The notes under the pieces were generated by a model. That model was not told the origin of the DNA, searched no databases, and saw nothing but the letters and a program-made list of their open reading frames with translations. A stretch of DNA of 5,289 nucleotides from a bacterium (GTDB lineage: Bacteria > Vulcanimicrobiota > Xenobia > Xenobiales > Xenobiaceae): assembly GCA_017444045.1 (NCBI GenBank), contig JAFSXO010000191.1, forward strand, positions 1-5,289. Reading direction: 5' to 3'. The position numbers and the translations under genes were made by a program. Positions 1-4,785 of the stretch are shown piece by piece. Each line of letters starts with the position of its first letter. Position 1 is the first letter of the stretch.

Positions 1-2
1 AA

Positions 3-86
3 GGCAAGAAGCGTATGAAGCGCATCGGCAATGTCGAGCTTCCTCAGGAGGCATTCTTGGCGGTGCTGCGCAACGACGAGGAGTAG
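3..86 (+). CDS. lepA: Translation elongation factor 4 (LepA), C-terminal end only
   Basis: The window opens inside this gene. The frame beginning at base 3 reads 27 residues and then TAG. The residues include GKKRMKRIGNVELPQEAFLA, which I recognise as the conserved C-terminal tail of LepA/EF4. LepA is the ribosome-associated GTPase that acts on stalled or mistranslocated ribosomes in the cytoplasm. The Lys/Arg-rich stretch and the NVELPQEAFLA block belong to the RNA-binding C-terminal domain unique to LepA. The final residues (LRNDEE) differ between species. The GTPase domains lie outside the window. An intrinsic terminator follows 58 bp after the stop, so lepA does not appear to run into the next gene. 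In E. coli lepA is followed by lepB, but that is not the case here. Confidence 0.93.
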   Translation, partial: GKKRMKRIGNVELPQEAFLAVLRNDEE

Positions 87-143
87 TCCCTGCATTGCCG
101 ACAGCTACATAACAGTTTTTAATGAATATTATTCAGCAATTAG

Positions 144-185
144 TCCGCTACAGAACCCGATAATTTGGGCTTTGTAGCGGATTTT
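144..185 (+). terminator. Intrinsic terminator after lepA
   Basis: The arms 144-158 and 167-181 pair as 9 bp (TCCGCTACA with TGTAGCGGA), a 3-nt internal mismatch, then CCC/GGG closing a short AT-rich loop. TTTT follows at 182-185. The position just after the lepA stop and the U-tract on this strand support a Rho-independent terminator for lepA. Confidence 0.85.
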
Positions 186-281
186 AATATCAATTGAAAT
201 TAATTAAATTTATCAGTGCATCAGTTTATCACACTTAGCCAGACGACTGACATAAAAAATTTAACATAGCAGCAAAACCCT

Positions 282-302
282 TGATTTTAGGGGTTAAAAT
301 CA
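282..302. promoter_or_regulatory. 21-bp palindrome upstream of the transglycosylase promoter
   Basis: TGATTTTA (282-289) and TAAAATCA (295-302) are perfect inverted repeats around the 5-bp centre GGGGT. The palindrome ends 31 bp before the -35 element at 334. It could be a dimeric regulator site, but no regulator can be named and AT-rich spacers produce such palindromes by chance. The rest of 187-333 is AT-rich with no gene that I can see. Confidence 0.35.
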
Positions 303-333
303 CATTTATTCGCAAAAACAAGCTTCACAAAAT

Positions 334-362
334 TTGACAAACTCGAAAAAAGGTTCTAATAT
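334..362 (+). promoter_or_regulatory. Sigma-70-type promoter for the lytic transglycosylase
   Basis: A perfect -35 TTGACA (334-339) is followed by a 17-bp spacer and TAATAT (357-362, 4 of 6 matches to the -10 consensus). A second AT-rich hexamer, TATACA, overlaps a few bases downstream. Transcription would start near 369, leaving an untranslated leader of about 145 nt before the TTG start at 514. Confidence 0.72.
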
Positions 363-368
363 ACACTT

Positions 369-513
369 GCTTTCGGGCGTTGAGCTGCCAAAGCGCTCTT
401 TTTCCCGGCCAAGCATCAAAGGTGCGCCAGCCCTATCCGCATGAGCTGTGTGGCGCGCCGCTTAATTTTTTTTGGCATCTTATTGCCGATGCCAAGATAC
501 GAGGTAATCTGTT
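369..513 (+). promoter_or_regulatory. Structured 5' leader of the lytic transglycosylase, possible attenuator
   Basis: Three foldable modules lie between the predicted transcription start and the start codon. The first is an outer helix 373-377/404-408 enclosing GAGC/GCTC (382-385/395-398). The second is the GC-rich hairpin 421-459 followed by eight T's. The third is TTGGCATC/GATGCCAA (472-479/488-495), which ends 5 nt before the likely Shine-Dalgarno GAGG at 501-504. The third hairpin uses the last two bases of the T-tract, so it and the terminator-like module abut. Length and layout resemble a cis-acting riboregulator, but I do not recognise a known riboswitch class. Without comparative data this remains an inference from foldability. 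Confidence 0.45.
411..473 (+). terminator. Terminator-like hairpin inside the transglycosylase leader
   Basis: GGTGCGCC (421-428) pairs with GGCGCGCC (452-459), including one G-U pair, and AGC/GCT (429-431/445-447) continues the stem inward. AAGC (411-414) can pair with GCTT (460-463) across a 6-nt bulge, bringing the helix to within two bases of T8 at 466-473. That is an intrinsic-terminator layout placed upstream of a gene, as expected for attenuation. The bulge and the large loop make its efficiency uncertain. Confidence 0.5.
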
Positions 514-1332
514 TTGCTAAATAAACTAGTCTGCTCGGCTGCCCTATATGCCATCCTGGTTTTTCCCGCTATGGCCAACAGCCCCAGCGAAGCTTTAGAT
601 ATGTCCGGAGAAACGCTTACCGGAAGTTTTTGGAGCAGCAGCGAAGCCCTCGAGCCTCTACAGTTCTACAGCGAAAGCGAATTAAAGAACAACGGACTTA
701 TAAACGCTCCTGAGAACAAAAGGTCTGGCGACAATAGCGCCTCCAAAAACGGCGCCTCCCTGGCCAGCAAATACAATATGCCCCCTATTTTTGTGCGCAC
801 TACGGGCGTAGTATACAAAAAGGTTCCCCAGACGGATCACCGCCGCCGTTCCCTGGCCTCGCGCGGTGCCCACTCCGTTCAGCCCGCCGCCAGCACGTCT
901 TACAAGACAGTAGCCGTCCGCGAGCCCATAAATCTGGACATAACCCCGATCATCTGCAAATATGCCGAAAAGCACAATCTCGATCCCTGGCTGGTGCGCG
1001 CCGTCATCCAGGTAGAATCCAATTTCTGCCCCACCGCCGGATCGCCGGTAGGCGCGGGCGGATTAATGCAGCTGATGCCGGCCACCGCCGCCAGCCTGGG
1101 CTGCAAAAACCGCTTTGATCCCGAGGCCAACATCGCCGCGGGCACGCGCTATCTGCGCCAGATGTGCAACATGTTCCCCAACGATATCCGCATTGCCATA
1201 GCCGCCTACAACGCCGGACCCGGCAACGTAAAGCGCTACGGCGGTATTCCGCCTTTTGCCGAGACCCGCAATTACGTGGCCAAGGTCACCCGCATATGGA
1301 ACGAGAGCAAGGCTAAAGCTAAGAAGAAATAG
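514..1332 (+). CDS. Secreted lytic transglycosylase, SLT/GH23 domain
   Basis: This enzyme cleaves the MurNAc-GlcNAc bond of peptidoglycan non-hydrolytically to give 1,6-anhydromuropeptides, and it acts in the periplasm. It has 272 residues. Residues 1-21 look like a Sec signal peptide with an AMA cleavage site. Residues 22-140 are Ser/Ala-rich and low-complexity, like a linker. Residues 145-263 are the SLT domain, with catalytic Glu168 in VIQVESNF, the GLMQLMP block at 183-189, AYNAGPG at 231-237 and the later conserved Tyr254. There is no lipobox cysteine, so it is probably soluble or loosely associated. The start is TTG: a stop at 505-507 excludes anything further upstream, GAGG at 501-504 is a fair Shine-Dalgarno, and starting at the next Met (residue 20) would lose the signal peptide. 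The C-terminus is Lys-rich (KAKAKKK). It has its own promoter and a long structured leader. It is shorter than E. coli Slt70 and nearer to the single-domain SLT enzymes, and I would not assign an mlt letter. Confidence 0.93.
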   Translation: MLNKLVCSAALYAILVFPAMANSPSEALDMSGETLTGSFWSSSEALEPLQFYSESELKNNGLINAPENKRSGDNSASKNGASLASKYNMPPIFVRTTGVVYKKVPQTDHRRRSLASRGAHSVQPAASTSYKTVAVREPINLDITPIICKYAEKHNLDPWLVRAVIQVESNFCPTAGSPVGAGGLMQLMPATAASLGCKNRFDPEANIAAGTRYLRQMCNMFPNDIRIAIAAYNAGPGNVKRYGGIPPFAETRNYVAKVTRIWNESKAKAKKK

Positions 1333-1388
1333 CCATCTCGCCCTACGGTACGCAGTGACATGCACCGCCGCCGAAGCAAGATTTGCGC

Positions 1389-1427
1389 ACATTGGGGGAA
1401 ACACGGATACTGTGTTTCCCCCAATGT
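1389..1427 (+). terminator. Perfect 16-bp hairpin between convergent genes
   Basis: The arms 1389-1404 and 1412-1427 are exact reverse complements, ACATTGGGGGAAACAC and its partner, around the 7-nt loop GGATACT. The hairpin lies 56 bp after the transglycosylase stop and 57 bp from the end of the convergent DUF3089 gene, so it probably terminates the former. On the plus strand the downstream sequence is only loosely T-rich (CGTTTAGTTAGTGTTT). On the minus strand there is no T-tract. Its right arm overlaps a 16-base match to a transposon-like end, so it could instead be part of a mobile-element remnant. Confidence 0.55.
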
Positions 1428-1437
1428 CGTTTAGTTA
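1422..1437 (+). repeat. Copy of the 16-base end sequence of the MITE at 4208
   Basis: CAATGTCGTTTAGTTA is identical to 4208-4223, the left terminal inverted repeat of the element described below. No matching opposite end or target duplication is visible here. It may be a solo end, the remains of a decayed insertion in the terminator, or shared ancestry with a terminator sequence. The exact match is seen directly; its origin is inferred. Confidence 0.45.
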
Positions 1438-1484
1438 GTGTTTCGCGAACATATTCGTATAATGGTAGCCTTTACAAGGGCAAA

Positions 1485-2444
1485 CTAGGACTGGCTTAAA
1501 AAATTATCTATGCGCAGCTTGGCGTTCTGGCGGATGTTCTCATAATAAAAGCCATAGTCCCAGCTGTGATAGCTCTGCGGCCCGAACATATCCTTATGCT
1601 TAACCGCCCAAACATTAGGGTCGGCACTGCGGCAGACCACCACTCCGCGCTTAAGGTCTAGCTGGGCATCGGCGAAGCCTTCCTCGCGCCTGGCTTTGCC
1701 GTTCTTCACAAAAAATGTGCCCAAATTCAGAGAGCTGGGCGCATAAGCATCGTCGAGACGCCAGGTCAGAGGGTTTATGCTCACCGCTCCCGGCTTCACC
1801 ACCACACTGGTGCTGCCGGCATTGTCGGGGCCTTCAACATTCCAGGAAATGATTACGCCGGTATCGCCCTCCCCAGACGCGAAGCGCAGATGCGGATTAT
1901 CCGCCAGCCAGCCCGCAGTTACCGAAAAGCCCAGGGAATAAGCAGCCACCATGCGCTTCAGCAGCTCGGGACGCTGAGCCAGATACTGCTCTAAAACGAA
2001 GCAGACCAGAACTGCCCCCTGCGAATGGCCGGCCAGAATAAATGGGCGCCCGCCGTTGCAGTGCGCAAAATAATAATCCAAAGCCGCAAACACGTCCATC
2101 TTGGGAACGGTAAAGCTTTTCCTGCCTTCATCGTCATCGATACCTATAAGCAGACGGGCATCGAGCTGGCGGTAGTAAGGCGCGTAAATGTTGGCCCACG
2201 GCTCAAAAACCGAGGCTTTGGCTTCCAGCTGATAAGGACCGCGGGAGCGCATGACTTTATTGTCTATATTGCAGACCTCGGCATCGCCGGGCTTCTCGGG
2301 CAGATAGGCGGTGGCCATGAGAAAGAACACATCCACCGGCTTGTCGGGTCGGCGCACCATCGAGAGCCAATTCGAAGGGCGAGAATAATCGGCAGGCTTC
2401 ACTCCCTTGCCGGTTAGCACCCACTGATGTTTTATATTGGACAT
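1485..2444 (-). CDS. DUF3089-family alpha/beta-hydrolase-like protein
   Basis: The 319-residue product resembles the DUF3089 family, which has an alpha/beta-hydrolase fold and no settled substrate. The nucleophile elbow GHSQG is at 139-143 (Ser141), preceded by the family-typical block GGRPFILAGH. Upstream are DVFFLMATAYL (38-48), near the first strand, and ASVFEPWANIYAPYYRQ (77-93), both typical of the family. The C-terminal block YHSWDYGFYYENIRQNAKLR (292-311) supplies the likely catalytic His293. The acid residue cannot be assigned by eye. There is no signal peptide or membrane segment, so it is probably cytoplasmic. The ATG start follows a GGGG Shine-Dalgarno-like run (2452-2455) by 7 nt, and the stop is TAG. 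It stands alone: the tRNA terminator lies upstream and a convergent gene downstream. An AT-rich stretch around 2475-2485 may hold its -10, but no clear -35 is visible. An esterase or lipase-like hydrolase role is plausible but not shown. Confidence 0.92.
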   Translation of the reverse strand: MSNIKHQWVLTGKGVKPADYSRPSNWLSMVRRPDKPVDVFFLMATAYLPEKPGDAEVCNIDNKVMRSRGPYQLEAKASVFEPWANIYAPYYRQLDARLLIGIDDDEGRKSFTVPKMDVFAALDYYFAHCNGGRPFILAGHSQGAVLVCFVLEQYLAQRPELLKRMVAAYSLGFSVTAGWLADNPHLRFASGEGDTGVIISWNVEGPDNAGSTSVVVKPGAVSINPLTWRLDDAYAPSSLNLGTFFVKNGKARREEGFADAQLDLKRGVVVCRSADPNVWAVKHKDMFGPQSYHSWDYGFYYENIRQNAKLRIDNFLSQS

Positions 2445-2528
2445 ATTTCTACCCCATATCTACTCAATGCCGTTTATATAATATTTACGAGCTTATTCGC
2501 GCTGCCCTAGCTTCCGCGACGGCTATAG

Positions 2529-2561
2529 AAAAAGAGCCTCAGGGCAATCCCGAAGCTCTTT
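2529..2561 (-). terminator. Intrinsic terminator of tRNA-Thr
   Basis: Read on the minus strand, AAAGAGC (2555-2561) pairs with GCTCTTT (2531-2537). Further pairing of GGG with CCC lies inside, with a short ATTG loop. A run of T's ends at 2529. It starts 4 bp after the tRNA CCA end, which fits termination of the tRNA transcript and insulation of the DUF3089 gene. Confidence 0.85.
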
Positions 2562-2565
2562 ATCC

Positions 2566-2641
2566 TGGAGCCAAGAATCAGACTCGAACTGACGACCTGC
2601 TCATTACGAGTGAGCTGCTCTACCAACTGAGCTATCTTGGC
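2566..2641 (-). tRNA. tRNA-Thr (anticodon CGT)
   Basis: A complete 76-nt cloverleaf is visible on the minus strand. The acceptor stem pairs GCCAAGA with TCTTGGC, and the D-arm stem pairs GCTC with GAGC. The anticodon stem pairs GCTCA with TGAGC around CTCGTAA, giving anticodon CGT, which reads the threonine codon ACG. The T-arm stem pairs GTCAG with CTGAT around TTCGAGT. The discriminator is T and the CCA end is encoded (2566-2568). It has its own promoter and terminator and no neighbouring tRNA in the window. Confidence 0.97.
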
Positions 2642-2671
2642 ACGTGCCAAATAATAATGACACCGAGTGCT

Positions 2672-2700
2672 ATTCTAGCACATCAGCAGAGTGTTGTAAA
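2672..2700 (-). promoter_or_regulatory. Promoter of tRNA-Thr
   Basis: On the minus strand, -35 TTTACA (2695-2700) is followed by exactly 17 bp and -10 TAGAAT (2672-2677). Each hexamer has 5 of 6 consensus bases. The predicted start near 2665 leaves a leader of about 24 nt before the mature tRNA at 2641. Confidence 0.8.
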
Positions 2701-2847
2701 GACTGGATAGACGCTGCACTGCAAATGCCTTAAGCTCATGCCTCGCAAACGTATATGCGCAGCACGAGCTGACGCACTGGTACCGCTTATATGCGTTCAG
2801 ACGTGCCCGACACGAATCTGGCAGCGGCTACGGCCTGATCATATCAG

Positions 2848-3294
2848 CTACAACAGCGCTGACAGATATTTATCAACGACTAATGCCCTTATTGACAGGG
2901 GCAGGGACGCAATAACGCCTACCGCCATAATCCATAGTATAGTGTTAGACAGCGGCAGCAGCATCTGAGCAATAGATGCGAAGGCTATATATTTGCGCTC
3001 CGCGCCCTGCTCCATAGCGTGCTTTATGCACATCCATAGTCCTAATGCGTGGGAGATGAGCAGCGCAATTATAGAAAGAATAGGCTCTGGCACCAGCCAG
3101 GTAGCAGCTTCATCGGGAATAATTATTAACACTGCGATAATAGTAAAGCCTTGAAGTATAGACGGCAATAAAACTGTTGCATCGCCAGCATATCTCTCGT
3201 TATAAGACCGGCAAAGAGATTTGCCCAAACTTCTGCCTAAAAATGGCAGACAGCAGCCTATAACAGGCAAAGCCAAAATAATGCTATCTATCAT
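2848..3294 (-). CDS. Small multi-pass membrane protein, paralog A, function unknown
   Basis: The 148-residue product is very hydrophobic. Likely membrane segments lie near residues 4-20, 43-60, 70-90 and 102-133; the last is long enough for a hairpin or two passes. A basic loop (RSLGKSLCRSYNERY, 21-35) follows the first segment. The motif CIKHAMEQGAER (89-100) and then YIAFASIAQ (102-110) recurs in the protein encoded at 4786-5178, and the overall layout also matches, so the two are paralogs. I do not recognise the family. The ATG start has a good Shine-Dalgarno AGAGGA (3303-3308) 8 nt upstream. No promoter is obvious; the upstream region holds two hairpins and a tandem repeat. No terminator is clear before the tRNA promoter, so some transcripts may run on into the tRNA gene. 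Confidence 0.85.
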   Translation of the reverse strand: MIDSIILALPVIGCCLPFLGRSLGKSLCRSYNERYAGDATVLLPSILQGFTIIAVLIIIPDEAATWLVPEPILSIIALLISHALGLWMCIKHAMEQGAERKYIAFASIAQMLLPLSNTILWIMAVGVIASLPLSIRALVVDKYLSALL

Positions 3295-3341
3295 TATACA
3301 TGTCCTCTAGCTGGTAAATCTTTTTTCGCGGAACGTAAACA

Positions 3342-3362
3342 ATAACCGATAAATGCGGTTAT
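3342..3362 (-). other. Hairpin in the leader of membrane paralog A
   Basis: ATAACCG (3342-3348) and CGGTTAT (3356-3362) form a perfect 7-bp inverted repeat with a 7-nt loop, 48 bp upstream of the ATG of the minus-strand gene. It has no T-tract. It could be an operator or a leader hairpin. Confidence 0.4.
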
Positions 3363-3379
3363 AGCGGGCTGCAATTGTG

Positions 3380-3396
3380 GCTATCGCGCCGATAGC
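3380..3396 (-). other. Compact inverted repeat upstream of membrane paralog A
   Basis: GCTATCG (3380-3386) and CGATAGC (3390-3396) are perfect 7-bp arms with only three bases between them. It lies between the hairpin at 3342 and the tandem repeat at 3406. The tight spacing suits an operator or a very stable small stem. No partner protein can be suggested. Confidence 0.4.
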
Positions 3397-3405
3397 TTCA
3401 GTTAT

Positions 3406-3483
3406 GCGGTGGTTGTACGGTAGTTAAGCGGTGGTTGTATGGTAGTTAAGCGGTGGTTGTATGGTAGTTAAGCGGTAGTTGTA
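3406..3483. repeat. 22-bp tandem repeat built from an 11-bp-phased GGTRGTT motif
   Basis: About 3.5 copies of a 22-bp unit run head to tail. The unit begins GCGGTGGTTGT and ends ATGGTAGTTAA; the first copy has C for T in its second half, and copies two and three are identical. Within it, GGT(G/A)GTT recurs at 3408, 3419, 3430, 3441, 3452, 3463 and 3474, always 11 bp apart, close to one helical turn. The plus strand is almost free of C. It lies between the divergent paralog A and GNAT genes. It could be a binding array for a DNA-binding protein or simple slippage expansion. Confidence 0.88.
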
Positions 3484-3542
3484 GTGCGTTTCAGCGTATG
3501 CAAACGTATGTCCAGTTTTTAGCTATAAACAATTCGCGTGTA

Positions 3543-3567
3543 ACAGATCGGTAAAGATGCGATCTGT
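3543..3567. promoter_or_regulatory. Inverted repeat between divergent genes
   Basis: ACAGATCG (3543-3550) and CGATCTGT (3560-3567) are perfect 8-bp arms with a 9-bp spacer. It lies about 80 bp upstream of the GNAT promoter. No T-tract follows, so it is not an intrinsic terminator. A dimeric regulator site is possible but unproven. Confidence 0.35.
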
Positions 3568-3647
3568 CAGTGACGCATATCACATATGTATACTATTCTA
3601 GAGCCGACTAAATACTCCCCCGTCTCGCCAATCTAATTATATATACA

Positions 3648-3675
3648 TTGACTTTATTTCTCAGGAAGCCATAAT
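3648..3675 (+). promoter_or_regulatory. Probable promoter of the GNAT gene
   Basis: TTGACT (3648-3653) and CATAAT (3670-3675), each 5 of 6 to consensus, are separated by 16 bp. The start would be near 3682, giving a leader of about 50 nt that ends in a good Shine-Dalgarno. The spacing is one base short of optimum. Confidence 0.6.
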
Positions 3676-3732
3676 GATACTATGCTGATAGCTTATCGTC
3701 AGCCAATAAATAAACAGCATTAAAGGACAGTC

Positions 3733-4173
3733 ATGTTTCTAGATACAGATTTCTTGCGCGATGAAGAGATCAGATTGGTATTATACGACACAGACCCCGG
3801 AGATGAACGCAGGCAATGGGTTCCAAGCTATAAGTTTAACATTTGCGACCCAAACGGCACCAAAATGGGAATATGCGATTTGCGCATCGGGCACAACGAA
3901 CGCGTCTTTTTTGGCGGCAATATAGGCTACGAGATTTTTGAGGAATACAGAGGCCACCATTACGCGGCCAAAGCCTGCCGCTTACTGTTTGGACTGGCCA
4001 GGAAACACGACATGGGATATGTGCTGATTGCCTGCAATCCTGCCAACATCGCCTCGAGGAAAACCTGCGAGCATTTGGGATGCCGCTTTTTAGGCGAGAT
4101 AGATCTTCCTGCAGACCATATACTGCGCCGCGATGGCAGGACAAAGCAGTGCGTTTTTAGAGTAGATTTATAA
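3733..4173 (+). CDS. GNAT-family N-acetyltransferase
   Basis: The 146-residue product fits a single GNAT domain that transfers an acetyl group from acetyl-CoA to an amine; the substrate is unknown. Strands around VPSYKFNICD (30-39) and KMGICDLRIG (44-53) are followed by the GGNIGYEIFEEYRG block (61-74). The acetyl-CoA pyrophosphate loop is RGHHYA (73-78). The C-terminal motif NPANIASRKTCEHLGCRF (102-119) is the usual GNAT asparagine helix region. There is no signal peptide, so it is cytoplasmic. The ATG has AAAGGA (3722-3727) 5 nt upstream. The gene stands alone with its own promoter, diverges from membrane paralog A and converges on the operon to its right, with the MITE between them. The family includes many small-molecule and ribosomal-protein acetyltransferases, and nothing here decides between them or shows drug resistance. 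Confidence 0.93.
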   Translation: MFLDTDFLRDEEIRLVLYDTDPGDERRQWVPSYKFNICDPNGTKMGICDLRIGHNERVFFGGNIGYEIFEEYRGHHYAAKACRLLFGLARKHDMGYVLIACNPANIASRKTCEHLGCRFLGEIDLPADHILRRDGRTKQCVFRVDL

Positions 4174-4197
4174 CGTCCCGCAGCAGACCAATAATTA

Positions 4198-4207
4198 GTG
4201 AACTGAG
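4198..4207. repeat. Left 10-bp target-site duplication of the MITE
   Basis: GTGAACTGAG is repeated exactly at 4433-4442, immediately outside the other end of the element at 4208-4432. Perfect direct repeats directly abutting both inverted ends are the expected scar of transposition. Confidence 0.75.
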
Positions 4208-4432
4208 CAATGTCGTTTAGTTAAGCAATGGCCAATGGATCCCCATTATAACTCCCCCTAAAGGATGGCAGGGGGAGATGTCGCGACTGCGACAGAGGGG
4301 GTGGCCACAGTTGGTGGGGAAATCGAGGTTTAACACATGTCGTGTGCTAACCTGTACGCTAACGTACAAGGCAGCGCCAACGTTCACGATTGAGCATAAC
4401 CAATGCCACGAATCCTTAACTAAATGGCATTG
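4208..4432. mobile_element. 225-bp MITE-like element with imperfect terminal inverted repeats
   Basis: The left end CAATGTCGTTTAGTTAAG (4208-4225) and the reverse complement of the right end, CAATGCCATTTAGTTAAG (4415-4432), agree at 16 of 18 positions. A perfect 10-bp duplication, GTGAACTGAG, flanks both ends. There is no transposase gene inside. The interior folds into hairpins: CTCCCCCT/AGGGGGAG (4252-4259/4270-4277), TGTCGC/GCGACA (4279-4284/4289-4294) and ACCAATGCCA/TGGCATTGGT (4399-4408/4425-4434, crossing the right end). These properties define a non-autonomous miniature element that would be moved by a related transposase elsewhere. A 10-bp duplication is within the range I associate with IS4-group elements, but the family is an inference. 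It lies between the convergent GNAT gene and the 4453-4767 gene and may separate their transcripts. It explains almost the whole gap between them. Confidence 0.78.
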
Positions 4433-4442
4433 GTGAACTGAG
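4433..4442. repeat. Right 10-bp target-site duplication of the MITE
   Basis: GTGAACTGAG is identical to 4198-4207 and starts at the base after the right inverted end. It also overlaps part of a 7-bp inverted repeat, GAATCCT (4410-4416) with AGGATTC (4441-4447), which may be coincidental. Confidence 0.75.
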
Positions 4443-4452
4443 GATTCTAGTG

Positions 4453-4767
4453 TCAGTCCCGATCGCCGAATAGCCACTCAATCCCCAGCCCTTTCAGCGG
4501 CGTCGACTTACCGCGGGAGAGATACTCGATATGCCATACTCCCTCACTGTCTGTATAGATTTTAGCCAGACTGCCGATATTGGATTTTACAACCCAATGG
4601 CTGTTAGCCCCTGTATAGGGGATTGGCCAGCTATTGCCGTACCCACCCCTGAGCACAGTTCGCATAAGGTCGCCGAGCACAGCATCATCGGGCATTTTGA
4701 TGGTGTAAGTCCCTGCGTCCGCGTCATCTCCCATACATACGCTGCGCCTGCTAAACGAAATAACCAT
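4453..4767 (-). CDS. Small uncharacterised protein with N-terminal VCMGDD motif
   Basis: The 104-residue product is soluble-looking and acidic, with no signal peptide or membrane segment. It begins with a short strand-like stretch and then SVCMGDD (9-15). Further Trp/Tyr-rich blocks follow: GGYGNSWPIPYTGANSHWVV (41-60), IYTDSEGVWHIEYL (70-83) and GIEWLFGD (95-102). I recall small hypothetical proteins that begin similarly with VCxGDD, but I know no function for them. The ATG lies 18 bp after the stop of the membrane gene at 4786-5178 and both are on the minus strand, so the two probably share an mRNA. The Shine-Dalgarno is weak (GGTGG about 7 nt upstream), which would fit translation following the upstream gene. 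The MITE lies just after its stop, with its flanking duplication 10 bp away. The tight pairing with a membrane protein suggests a joint role, but nothing shows what it is. Confidence 0.75.
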   Translation of the reverse strand: MVISFSRRSVCMGDDADAGTYTIKMPDDAVLGDLMRTVLRGGYGNSWPIPYTGANSHWVVKSNIGSLAKIYTDSEGVWHIEYLSRGKSTPLKGLGIEWLFGDRD

Positions 4768-4785
4768 TCTTATCCACCATTATTC

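Noticed and set aside
2025..2417. Plus-strand open frame of 130 codons opposite the DUF3089 gene
   Set aside because: The opposite frame encodes recognisable family motifs including GHSQG; this one has none and is an antisense shadow.
2566..2641. tRNA-Thr as an integration (att) site for an island
   Set aside because: No second copy of the tRNA 3' end and no integrase gene is visible. The accessory-looking genes lie on the 5' side of the tRNA, while integration usually uses the 3' end.
2738..2968. Plus-strand open frame of 76 codons
   Set aside because: It overlaps membrane paralog A on the opposite strand, has no convincing Shine-Dalgarno, and its sequence shows no domain. Its first part covers a spacer with no other gene signal.
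3421..3480. TAGTTAAGC shared by the tandem repeat and the MITE end
   Set aside because: Only nine bases match, without the CAATG start of the end sequence, so common origin is not supported.
3406..3483. CRISPR array
   Set aside because: The repeat units are directly contiguous with no unique spacers, and no cas gene is present.
4252..4294. Hairpins inside the MITE as an intrinsic terminator for the GNAT gene
   Set aside because: The stems are stable but neither is followed by a T-tract on either strand, so they are treated as element structure.
4217..4477. Minus-strand open frame of 86 codons across the MITE
   Set aside because: It is read through the hairpin-rich non-coding element and its end repeats, and it overlaps the end of a better-supported gene. 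The residues look like translated repeat sequence.
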